This document shows, in pieces, positions 8,214 through 15,086 of a stretch of 16,283 bases of DNA. This stretch comes from an uncultured Gemella sp. GTDB lineage: Bacteria > Bacillota > Bacilli > Staphylococcales > Gemellaceae. The notes beneath the pieces are model-generated. The model made no database searches, was not told where the DNA came from, and saw nothing but the letters and a program-made list of their open reading frames with translations. The first letter of the stretch is position 1, and each line of letters begins with the position of its first letter. The stretch spans positions 1 to 16,283 of the forward strand of contig CAMBPW010000015.1 in the NCBI GenBank assembly GCA_945869755.1, given 5' to 3'. The position numbers and the translations under genes were made by a program.

Positions 8214-8571
8214 AATTTTTCTCCCTTTTTTCTAAAATTATAAATGCTACTGCTGTAGTTTTAGTATGACTTATAGTTATATGTGTTATAAAATCTTTAT
8301 AAATAATATATGGTTTACCTAGTTCATCTTTGTAAACTTCAATATCTTTAAATGAAAATTCTCCAGAAATTCCTACTCCTAATGCTTTAGACATTGCCTC
8401 TTTTACTGCATAGCGTGAAGCTAGAAATTCTGCTTTTTTACGTTCATTTTTTATAGTGTTTAATTCTAAAATTTCGTTTTGTGTATAAATTTTATTCAAA
8501 TAGTTTTCTTTATTTATGTAAGAATAAAATCTTTCTATATCTTCTATATCACACCCAATTCCATAAATCAT
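8200..8571 (-). CDS. acpS: Holo-[acyl-carrier-protein] synthase
   Basis: AcpS transfers 4'-phosphopantetheine from CoA to apo-ACP, which switches on fatty-acid synthesis. It has 123 residues, the normal size for the small trimeric family. Seen: GIGCDIEDIERF with the metal-binding Asp8, the ASRYAVKEAMSKALG block with Glu58, and the C-terminal ITISHTKTTAVAF motif. A GAGGT site precedes the ATG at 8569-8571. It is the first gene of acpS-alr-tex, driven by the promoter at 8604-8633. acpS upstream of alr is the standard Bacillales order; B. subtilis has ydcC between the two, which is missing here, as in Staphylococcus. Confidence 0.96.
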   Translation of the reverse strand: MIYGIGCDIEDIERFYSYINKENYLNKIYTQNEILELNTIKNERKKAEFLASRYAVKEAMSKALGVGISGEFSFKDIEVYKDELGKPYIIYKDFITHITISHTKTTAVAFIILEKREKNYDTR

Positions 8572-8603
8572 AAAACTACCTCACAACTTTATTTTATAAT
8601 ATT

Positions 8604-8633
8604 ATAATAGCATATTTAATTATAATTATTCAA
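8604..8633 (-). promoter_or_regulatory. Promoter of acpS-alr-tex
   Basis: On the minus strand there is a -35 TTGAAT (8628-8633), an 18-bp spacer ending in TGC, and a -10 TATTAT (8604-8609), an extended -10 arrangement. It lies between the terminator at 8672-8729 and the acpS start. An overlapping TATAAT a few bases downstream could serve as an alternative -10. Confidence 0.65.
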
Positions 8634-8671
8634 GCAACGCTATCTACTTTCAATGTTATTTTATTAATTAT

Positions 8672-8729
8672 AAAAGGGAGCAACTCAAAATTACAATTTA
8701 AAAGAAATTGTTTTTGTCAAGTCGCTCCC
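8672..8729 (-). terminator. Long-hairpin terminator of the PH-domain operon
   Basis: On the minus strand GGGAGCGACTT (8719-8729) pairs with GAGTTGCTCCC (8676-8686) over 11 bp including G-U pairs. An inner CAATTT/AAATTG stem follows, and then TTTTA beyond the last C. It lies about 112 nt after the last PH-domain gene and is homologous to the hairpin downstream of typA. Confidence 0.8.
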
Positions 8730-8832
8730 ATAACAGTTTATTAGTTTTGAAAAAACTTTTTTATAAAACAAATTTCGCAATTAATAAATAACTATCCTTA
8801 AGTAATTATATCTCTACTTAGTACTTATTATT
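8672..8832 (-). repeat. Dispersed 3'-UTR repeat, copy A
   Basis: About 160 bp after the PH-domain operon aligns with 12945-13100. The two share the GGGA...AACTCAAAA half-hairpin, the closing CTCCCA half, and flank words such as AAAACAAA, ATTTC, TAATAAAT and CTTA(A)GTA(A/T)TTATAT. The terminator hairpin is the 3' half of the unit; the 5' half is AT-rich and non-coding. Confidence 0.65.
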
Positions 8833-8840
8833 TTGCAAAT

Positions 8841-9341
8841 TTAATATTTATATTTGTATTTATTTTTATTTTCTACTATTTTTTGTTTTAGTTGATCTGA
8901 AAATTCTGTTTTTACAAATTTAATAGTTTCAACATGATTTATTGCAGATATTTTTATATTTGAAAAATTATATTTTCTCATTATAATACCTTGCTCTATG
9001 TCTACATTTTGAATTGTATTATATGGAATATAACTTTTTTCTTTTTTTATTACTCCTCTTTGAATAGTTATTCCATAATTCCCTATTGTATAAGAATAAT
9101 TTTTTTGTTCTAGTTTTGTTTTCCAAAAAACATAAATTATATATAGTAAAAGAATCGCAAATCCTAAAATTAAATAATATAAAATATTTTTATATTTGTA
9201 ATCTGATTTTATATAGATAAATATTGTTATTGCTATTTGAATTAAGTACAATATAGAAATACTTATTATTCTACTAATTCTCATTAGCGATATAGCTTTT
9301 TTATCAATAAAATTTTCTTGTTTCTCAAATATTTTATTCAT
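8841..9341 (-). CDS. Bacterial PH-domain membrane protein, YdbS-like
   Basis: This 166-residue protein has two membrane segments (about 22-46 and 50-72) followed by one bacterial PH-like (bPH2) domain at about 82-155. The motif IPYNTIQNVDIEQGIIMRKY near 105-124 is typical of the YdbS/YdbT family. The C-terminus is a Lys/Tyr-rich tail. Its ATG overlaps the end of the preceding gene by eight bases (ATGAATAA), so translation is coupled. It is the last gene of a four-gene operon ending at the hairpin 8672-8729. In B. subtilis the ydbST genes belong to the SigW regulon and contribute to resistance against some antimicrobial peptides; whether that holds here is inference. Confidence 0.8.
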   Translation of the reverse strand: MNKIFEKQENFIDKKAISLMRISRIISISILYLIQIAITIFIYIKSDYKYKNILYYLILGFAILLLYIIYVFWKTKLEQKNYSYTIGNYGITIQRGVIKKEKSYIPYNTIQNVDIEQGIIMRKYNFSNIKISAINHVETIKFVKTEFSDQLKQKIVENKNKYKYKY

Positions 9342-10839
9342 AAATTTCTACCCCTTTTTCTAGCAAATAATCTTCTACTATTTTCACATAATTTTTATCA
9401 AAATAATTAATATGAATACCTCCACTTAATATTCCACCTAATGACCTTACTGATATGTGGCATAAATTATGTTTTTTTAGAAAAATATTACTATATATAG
9501 CAATACTTCCTACTTTTACTGGTTTTAAATAACTTTTTCCTTTCACAAATGATGAAGTATAATTACTTACTATCATATTTTCACCTAGTGCTAATGATGT
9601 GTTTTTAAATTTAAAAATAGTCGTATTAACTTTAAAAATAAGTGCTATTATAGCAAAAATTATCAACCCATAAGAAAATTCTGCTCTTTTACTTTCAAAA
9701 AACGGCACAAAATAAATTATTGGAATAAAAATAGATAAAAATAATACACTATAAAATATTGCCCAGCGAAGCATAATAGATTTTGCTTTTTGTGGCATAG
9801 TTTCATAATTTTCACGTTCATATTTTTCTATATCTATTTTTAAAATTTCACGAATAAAAGTTTCTGCAAAAACTTTTTTAGAAATTGGTATTAAGTCTAT
9901 ACCATTTAATCCATTACTCATATCTTCTACAACATTATTAGATAATGTATCAATACGAACAGTCGCCAAATTTAAAAATCTATAACGTAAAGGTTCTTCA
10001 ATAGAAACTTTTTGTATTCTATCTTTTTTAATTACAAGTGATTTTTTACTAAATAATCCATACCTTAAAATTAATTTATCAGCTTTATTTTCTAATGTAA
10101 AATTTTGGAATTTTACAATTGTAGAAACAAATGAAATTACAAAAAGAAAAACTAAAAATAGCAGTATGAAAAATATAATACTATTTATACTAGCAATAAC
10201 ACTTTCCCTATAATTATCAATATAATACTTTAGCTCTATTCCCGTTATTACTTTTATTAAATCTGCAACGTCATCATAAAATGCTAAAATAGCAAATAGA
10301 GTAATAATTATACGTGATTTCAAAATTGCTAATAACATTAAATCTTTTGTACCTAACTTCAAATAAATATCTTGTTCTTCAGATACAACTTCTTCTTCAC
10401 TATTAATATAATCAACTTCTCTATTTATTTCTTTTTTGTTTATTATAGTCAGTAACAAATTTGCATCTTTACGACTTATAGGTCGTAATTGCACAGTTTC
10501 TGACATTATATTAATATCTAAAGATACTACATTTAAAATTTGGTACAAAAAATTTTGTGTCGTATCAACATTTTGAATATTTGAAAAATTAATATATTTT
10601 TCAGTTTTAGTAAAAATACCTTTTTTGTAAATGATTGTTTCATCAGTAACTTCATAAAAAGTGTTTCGATAATTAAAAAATTTTAAAATCATATATAGAG
10701 ATAATATAGATATTAATAAAATATATTCCCATTTATTATGTTTAATATCTCTAAAAACTATTACAAGAAATACTAACATTTTATAATCGCTGAGAGTATC
10801 AGTTAAAAAATAGAATAAACTAAGTCTTTTTTTCTCCAT
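9334..10839 (-). CDS. Large multi-PH-domain membrane protein, YdbT-like
   Basis: This 501-residue integral membrane protein has the YdbT architecture: pairs of membrane helices alternating with bacterial PH-like domains. Helices are visible at about 20-54, 168-190, 218-242 and two between 345 and 402. PH-like domains lie at about 59-130 (INFSNIQNVDTTQNFLYQ), 243-335 (IKKDRIQKVSIEEPLRYRF, the clearest repeat of the motif) and 420-492 (weaker). The ATG shares its A with the preceding stop (TAATG), and the 3' end overlaps the next gene by eight bases. These overlaps suggest equal production of the three PH proteins, probably as one membrane complex (inference). No catalytic motif is seen. B. subtilis YdbT, 493 residues, is the closest family match I can name. 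Confidence 0.82.
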   Translation of the reverse strand: MEKKRLSLFYFLTDTLSDYKMLVFLVIVFRDIKHNKWEYILLISILSLYMILKFFNYRNTFYEVTDETIIYKKGIFTKTEKYINFSNIQNVDTTQNFLYQILNVVSLDINIMSETVQLRPISRKDANLLLTIINKKEINREVDYINSEEEVVSEEQDIYLKLGTKDLMLLAILKSRIIITLFAILAFYDDVADLIKVITGIELKYYIDNYRESVIASINSIIFFILLFLVFLFVISFVSTIVKFQNFTLENKADKLILRYGLFSKKSLVIKKDRIQKVSIEEPLRYRFLNLATVRIDTLSNNVVEDMSNGLNGIDLIPISKKVFAETFIREILKIDIEKYERENYETMPQKAKSIMLRWAIFYSVLFLSIFIPIIYFVPFFESKRAEFSYGLIIFAIIALIFKVNTTIFKFKNTSLALGENMIVSNYTSSFVKGKSYLKPVKVGSIAIYSNIFLKKHNLCHISVRSLGGILSGGIHINYFDKNYVKIVEDYLLEKGVEIYE

Positions 10840-11321
10840 TAAACTCTCTCCCCTTCTAATAAAACACTATTTTTAATAATATTATTTTTTAAAAATGATT
10901 CAATAAATTTCGCATTTTCTTCTGTAAAATAAAAATCTTCAATATGCGACCCACATGAAATATCTATACGATATAAATTCAATTTTTTAAGAACAATATT
11001 TTGTACTATTCCATAATGTAAAATATTCTTTGTTGGTATTATTACTTCGTTAAAATTAATTGTAAAAAAAGTATTACTATTAAATATTAATTTATTTTCT
11101 TCAAATAATATATAATTATTTTTTTTATATCTTTTAAACAATATTAAATCTATTATAATTTTTAAAACTATTAAAATAACAATAGTTAAAAATACTATTT
11201 TAAACCATTTATTAAAATCAAAAACATTAGCTACTAATAATACAATAGAAAATATTGCTAATATTAAAATATTTCTATAAAAAGAGTAAAAAATATAATT
11301 TCTGCTAACTTCAAATTTCAT
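10839..11321 (-). CDS. Small membrane protein with PH-like domain
   Basis: This 160-residue protein has two adjacent membrane helices (about 12-34 and 41-66) followed by a beta-rich domain of about 85 residues that looks like a diverged PH-like domain; the IQxVD motif is not clear. The frame opens at a GTG (11331-11333) touching the upstream stop, but that GTG is part of the GGGAGG ribosome-binding site (11326-11331) four bases before the ATG at 11319-11321, so I start there. It lies between the MBL-hydrolase gene and the YdbT-like gene, overlapping the latter by one base, and probably works with the two other PH proteins. It is the least conserved-looking of the three. Confidence 0.75.
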   Translation of the reverse strand: MKFEVSRNYIFYSFYRNILILAIFSIVLLVANVFDFNKWFKIVFLTIVILIVLKIIIDLILFKRYKKNNYILFEENKLIFNSNTFFTINFNEVIIPTKNILHYGIVQNIVLKKLNLYRIDISCGSHIEDFYFTEENAKFIESFLKNNIIKNSVLLEGERV

Positions 11322-11325
11322 AATA

Positions 11326-11331
11326 CCTCCC
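11326..11331 (-). promoter_or_regulatory. Ribosome-binding site that fixes the start of the first PH gene
   Basis: GGGAGG on the minus strand lies four bases before ATG 11319-11321 and contains part of the upstream in-frame GTG, which therefore cannot be the start served by it. Confidence 0.75.
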
Positions 11332-11332
11332 A

Positions 11333-11968
11333 CTAAAACTCTCTACTAATCAAATCTAAATCTCTTTCTTTTTTTATAGTAGTTTGATGCCCATGACCTG
11401 GATAAACTATTTTATTATCATCTAATTTAAAAAGAACATTATGTAGTGAATTTTTTAATGCTTTAAAATCCGAACCCGGTAAATCATATCGTCCATACCC
11501 CCCATTAAAAAGAGCATCTCCTACAATTATAAATTCTCCAAAATCAAATGAAAGTCCTCCTGGAGAATGACCTGGCGTTGGTAAAACTTTAAATGTCATA
11601 TCAGCTAAAGTATATTCTTTATAATTTTCAAATTCAAATTCTGCTAAATCCGTAACTATCTCTTCTCTTAAACCAAATGGAATTGATAAGTTCAACATTC
11701 CTGATGTCAACCAATCTCTCTCTTTTGGAGAAACATAAACAGGAACATTGTAATATTTACGACATTCATCTACTCCTGCAATATGATCAAAATGTGCATG
11801 AGTTAAAATAATAGCTTCAATATTTACTACTAATCTATTTATTGTACGCTGTATTCTTTTAAACCCTGCTCCTGGATCTACTAATATACCTCTATCATTT
11901 TTATAAACAATATAACAATTTTCATCTGCCATATCAGTTATTATTCTCTCAACTTTTATTTCTGACAT
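11333..11968 (-). CDS. MBL-fold metallo-hydrolase, YqgX / glyoxalase II-like
   Basis: This 211-residue cytoplasmic protein has a complete metallo-beta-lactamase fold metal site: THAHFDH with His57, His59, Asp61 and His62, then GHS with His134, GDALF with Asp151, and GHGH with His192. Length and the order of motifs match B. subtilis YqgX and the small glyoxalase II-like hydrolases, which are thought to hydrolyse thioesters such as hydroxyacyl-thiols; the substrate here is unknown. AAGGAAA upstream supports the ATG start. It heads the operon with the three PH-domain genes: the next start codon lies 11 nt after its stop. A -10-like TATAAT series lies just upstream between it and the yugP terminator, with no convincing -35. 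Confidence 0.87.
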   Translation of the reverse strand: MSEIKVERIITDMADENCYIVYKNDRGILVDPGAGFKRIQRTINRLVVNIEAIILTHAHFDHIAGVDECRKYYNVPVYVSPKERDWLTSGMLNLSIPFGLREEIVTDLAEFEFENYKEYTLADMTFKVLPTPGHSPGGLSFDFGEFIIVGDALFNGGYGRYDLPGSDFKALKNSLHNVLFKLDDNKIVYPGHGHQTTIKKERDLDLISREF

Positions 11969-12011
11969 AATTATTTCCTTACTGTTTTTTATAATATTAT
12001 ATTATAAAAAT

Positions 12012-12047
12012 AAAAAAAAATAAACAGGATACAAAAATATCCTGTTT
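12012..12047 (-). terminator. Terminator of the YugP-type peptidase gene
   Basis: AAACAGGATA (12022-12031) and TATCCTGTTT (12038-12047) form a perfect 10-bp stem with a 6-nt loop. On the minus strand it is followed by A and nine T residues (12012-12020). It lies 25 nt after the stop codon. Confidence 0.93.
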
Positions 12048-12072
12048 AACTATTTTTATTAACTCTATAAAA

Positions 12073-12807
12073 TTAATCTCTATTGCTACTACTTTGCAAA
12101 ATAATAAACACAAAACGTATTAATTCCATTAAAGCTACTACTGCTGCTGCTACATAAGTTAAAGCTGCTGCAGTTAAAACTTTTTTGCAATGTCTATGTT
12201 CTTGATCGTTTACTATTCCTAACTCTGTTACTTGTTCTAACGCTCTTTTAGAAGCATCAAATTCAACTGGTAAAGTTACAACTTGGAATAAAACTGCAAA
12301 TAGCATAAAGAATACTCCAATCCATGCCATAGTAATCCCAACACCTAGTTTTAAAGCAACCGTTAAAGATAATCCTATTATAATTAAAATCATTGATAAA
12401 TTTCCACCTAAATTAGCTAAAGGCACTAATGAGTGTCGCCAACGCATAGGTTTATAATCTGCTACTTTATCTTGGATTACATGTCCAATTTCGTGTGCCG
12501 CAATAGCAACCGATGCAACTGTCGGTTGTGAATAAACTATCGGAGAAAGAACTACTACATTTTCTTTTGGATTATAATGATCTGAAAGTTCCACCTCTCC
12601 TCTTACAACACGAACATCAGTTATTCCATTAGCTTGTAAAATTGCTTCTGCTACTTCTTTACCTGTTAATCCCGACAAAGTTCTAACTTGTTTGTATCTA
12701 TTATAAGTTCCTTTTACTTTAAATTGTGCCCATAATGGAATTAACATTATAAGTGCTAAATAAAGCAAATAAGTTCCTGAAATTCCGTAAAATCCTGGTA
12801 TCATCAT
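12073..12807 (-). CDS. YugP-type membrane zinc metallopeptidase
   Basis: This 244-residue protein belongs to the neutral zinc metallopeptidase family of B. subtilis YugP. It carries AAHEIGHVIQDK with the zinc-binding HExxH at residues 105-109. Membrane segments are visible at about 8-28, 128-152, 156-180 and 212-236. The active site follows the first segment and precedes a hydrophobic C-terminal half, so it resembles small membrane-tethered proteases of the cytoplasmic side or the membrane plane. The substrate is unknown. The start begins MMIPG; AGGAG lies 11 nt before the first ATG, slightly long but better than for the second. It is monocistronic, between its own promoter and a strong terminator. 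Confidence 0.88.
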   Translation of the reverse strand: MMIPGFYGISGTYLLYLALIMLIPLWAQFKVKGTYNRYKQVRTLSGLTGKEVAEAILQANGITDVRVVRGEVELSDHYNPKENVVVLSPIVYSQPTVASVAIAAHEIGHVIQDKVADYKPMRWRHSLVPLANLGGNLSMILIIIGLSLTVALKLGVGITMAWIGVFFMLFAVLFQVVTLPVEFDASKRALEQVTELGIVNDQEHRHCKKVLTAAALTYVAAAVVALMELIRFVFIILQSSSNRD

Positions 12808-12840
12808 ATTATAAAATTCTCCTTTAATAATATTAACGAA

Positions 12841-12869
12841 ATTATAACATTTTTCACTAAATTTTTCTA
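12841..12869 (-). promoter_or_regulatory. Promoter of the YugP-type peptidase gene
   Basis: On the minus strand there is a -10 TATAAT (12841-12846) preceded by TGT (extended -10), a 17-bp spacer and a moderate -35 TAGAAA (12864-12869, four of six consensus bases). Two direct GTCAAA repeats (12874-12879, 12884-12889) lie just upstream. Together with the typA terminator this accounts for most of the 313-bp gap 12808-13120. Confidence 0.65.
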
Positions 12870-12944
12870 GTAGTTTGACTTAATTTGACAAATAAAATAT
12901 TTATATTTTATTACAACTATTTATAATTACTATTTTCGTATTAT

Positions 12945-13005
12945 AAAAATGGGAATAACTCAAAAATCATAATTTCAAAAAATTGATTTCATCGAGCTAC
13001 TCCCA
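12945..13005 (-). terminator. Long-hairpin terminator of typA
   Basis: On the minus strand TGGGAGTAGCTC (12994-13005) pairs with GAGTTATTCCCA (12950-12961) over 12 bp including two G-U pairs. Inside, AAATCA pairs with TGATTT and ATTT with AAAT. TTTTT (12945-12949) follows. It lies about 115 nt after the typA stop. Confidence 0.83.
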
Positions 13006-13100
13006 CACATTATATTAAACTTGTAAAGAATTTTTAAAAAACAAAAATTTCAAAACTAATAAATCACAATATCTAAGTATTTATATATTTATTTAGTTTA
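12945..13100 (-). repeat. Dispersed 3'-UTR repeat, copy B
   Basis: This is the homologue of 8672-8832, located after typA. Both hairpin arms and much of the AT-rich flank between the stop codon and the hairpin align by eye, at very roughly two thirds identity with a few small gaps. Confidence 0.65.
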
Positions 13101-13120
13101 TCAGCTAAATTCTTAATAAT

Positions 13121-14965
13121 TTACTCTTCTGCATATTTTGCTTTACGAGCAATTCTTTCTCTTGCTGATTTATCTAATTCCTTTTTACGTAATCTAATTG
13201 ACTCTGGTGTTACTTCTAAATATTCATCATCATTTAAATATTCTAAACTTTCTTCAAGAGTCATTATTTTTGCTTTTTTCAATGTAACTGTTTGGTCTTT
13301 TGTCGAAGAACGAACGTTTGTCTGAGCTTTTGCTTTTGTAATATTTACCGTTAAATCATTTTCTCGATTATTTTCCCCAACAATCATTCCACCATAAACA
13401 TCTGTTCCTGGTTCTATAAATACGATACCTCTATCTTCTAAACTTGAAATTGAGTACGCAGTTGCTTGTCCATTTTCTTGTGCAACCAATACTCCATTAC
13501 GACGACCACCTACACGACCTTTTTGCATAGGTTGATAAGAATCAAAAGTATGATTTAGTATTCCATATCCTTTTGTTAATGACATAAACTCTGTACGATA
13601 TCCAATAAGTCCACGTGCAGGTACATTAAATATTAAACGTGTCTGCCCATTTTCATCTGCTTGCATATCTACCATATCACCTTTACGTTGACCAATAGAT
13701 TCTATAACTGCTCCTACTGATTCATCAGGAGTATCTATTTGAACTCTCTCAATAGGTTCACAATCTACTCCGTCAATATTACGGATAATTACTTCCGGTT
13801 TAGAAACTTGTAACTCAAAACCTTCACGTCGCATATTTTCTATTAAAATCGACAAATGCAATTCTCCTCTACCACTAACTACCCAAGAATCACTACTTGA
13901 TTGTTCTACACGTAAAGATACATCCGTTTCTAATTGTTGCATTAGTCTATCTTCTATTTTACTTGCAGTTACAAATTTACCTTCTTTACCTGCAAAAGGA
14001 GAATTATTTACTAAAAATGTCATTTGTAATGTTGGTTCGTCAATATGTAACACTGGTAAAGCTTCTTGATTATCAACATGACAAACAGTTTCTCCTACGT
14101 TAATATCAGACATACCACTTACTGCAACTATATCTCCTGCTTTTGCTTCTTCTATTTCCTCTCGTTTAAGTCCGAAATATCCAAAAATTTTAGTTACACG
14201 GAAATTTTTTGTACTTCCATCTAATTTCATAAGTGTAACTGCATCTCCAACTCGCATACTTCCACGAAATACACGACCAATTCCAATTCTTCCAACGTAA
14301 TCATTATAGTCTAATAGTGCTGTTTGGAACTGTAAAGGTTCTTCACTATTATCTACTGGTGCTGGTACGTATTTTAAAATTGTATCATAAAGACACTTCA
14401 TATTTTCAGCTTGATTTAGAGGATTACTATCCAATGAAGCAGTACCATTAATTGCAGAAGCATAAACTACAGGGAATTCTAACTGTTCATCATCTGCACC
14501 TAACTCAATAAATAAATCAATAACTTCGTCTACTACTTCTTCTGGCCTTGCAGAATCTTTATCAATTTTATTTACTACTACTATCGGTTTTAAATGTTGC
14601 TCAAGAGCTTTCTTTAATACGAAACGTGTTTGAGGCATAGTTCCTTCATAAGCATCTACCACTAAAAGAACACCGTCAACCATTTTCATAATACGTTCTA
14701 CTTCTCCACCAAAATCAGCATGTCCTGGTGTATCTAATATATTAATTCTAGTTCCAGCATAATCAATAGCCGTGTTTTTTGCTAAAATTGTAATACCACG
14801 TTCTCTTTCTAAATCATTAGAATCCATTGCACGTTCTTCTACGTGTTCATTTGCTCTAAATATTCCAGATTGTTTTAATAATTCATCTACTAATGTAGTT
14901 TTACCGTGGTCAACGTGAGCAATAATCGCTATATTTCTAATATCGTTTCTAATTTTTAAAGACAT
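13121..14965 (-). CDS. typA: Translational GTPase TypA/BipA
   Basis: This ribosome-associated GTPase of the EF-G/LepA class is needed for ribosome assembly and growth under stress such as cold. It has 614 residues from the chosen start. Motifs, counted from that start: G1 HVDHGKTT at 17-24, switch I RERGIT, G3 DTPGH at 78-82 and G4 NKID at 132-135. Domain II carries GRIGIGRVFRG near 230. EF-G-like domains III and V follow (GRGELHLSILIENMRREG; PARGLIGYRTEF), then the BipA-specific C-terminal domain (SLEDRG, VGENNRENDL). Two ATGs are adjacent; AGGAG lies three bases before the first and six before the second, and Bacillus TypA begins at the equivalent of the second, so I use 14963-14965. It is monocistronic. 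Confidence 0.96.
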   Translation of the reverse strand: MSLKIRNDIRNIAIIAHVDHGKTTLVDELLKQSGIFRANEHVEERAMDSNDLERERGITILAKNTAIDYAGTRINILDTPGHADFGGEVERIMKMVDGVLLVVDAYEGTMPQTRFVLKKALEQHLKPIVVVNKIDKDSARPEEVVDEVIDLFIELGADDEQLEFPVVYASAINGTASLDSNPLNQAENMKCLYDTILKYVPAPVDNSEEPLQFQTALLDYNDYVGRIGIGRVFRGSMRVGDAVTLMKLDGSTKNFRVTKIFGYFGLKREEIEEAKAGDIVAVSGMSDINVGETVCHVDNQEALPVLHIDEPTLQMTFLVNNSPFAGKEGKFVTASKIEDRLMQQLETDVSLRVEQSSSDSWVVSGRGELHLSILIENMRREGFELQVSKPEVIIRNIDGVDCEPIERVQIDTPDESVGAVIESIGQRKGDMVDMQADENGQTRLIFNVPARGLIGYRTEFMSLTKGYGILNHTFDSYQPMQKGRVGGRRNGVLVAQENGQATAYSISSLEDRGIVFIEPGTDVYGGMIVGENNRENDLTVNITKAKAQTNVRSSTKDQTVTLKKAKIMTLEESLEYLNDDEYLEVTPESIRLRKKELDKSARERIARKAKYAEE

Positions 14966-14997
14966 CATTTTCTCCTAATTAATTTTCTAACTAAACA

Positions 14998-15026
14998 ATA
15001 TTACCACACCTTATATTAATTGTAAA
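14998..15026 (-). promoter_or_regulatory. Promoter of typA
   Basis: On the minus strand there is a -35 TTTACA (15021-15026), a 17-bp spacer ending in TGG, and a -10 TAATAT (14998-15003), an extended -10 form. It directly follows the T-tract of the lactate permease terminator. Confidence 0.6.
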
Positions 15027-15068
15027 ATAAAAAACTATCTGAAAGTATTTTTATTACTTCCAGATAGT
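15025..15068 (-). terminator. Terminator of the L-lactate permease gene
   Basis: ACTATCTG (15034-15041) pairs with CAGATAGT (15061-15068). One A/C mismatch follows, then AAGT (15043-15046) pairs with ACTT (15056-15059). On the minus strand the stem runs into TTTTTTATTTTA. It lies about 19 nt after the stop codon. Confidence 0.88.
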
Positions 15069-15086
15069 AAAATTAATTATTTAATT

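Noticed and set aside
12885..12911. A plus-strand TTGACA with an AT-rich region 17 bp downstream in the yugP-typA gap
   Set aside because: The -10 match is poor, no plus-strand gene follows, and the same bases are better explained as the GTCAAA repeats upstream of the yugP promoter.
8672..13100. The two homologous elements as a CRISPR array or insertion-sequence ends
   Set aside because: There are only two copies 4.3 kb apart with diverged sequence, no spacer pattern, no transposase and no clear target-site duplication; the genes between them are core genes in normal order.
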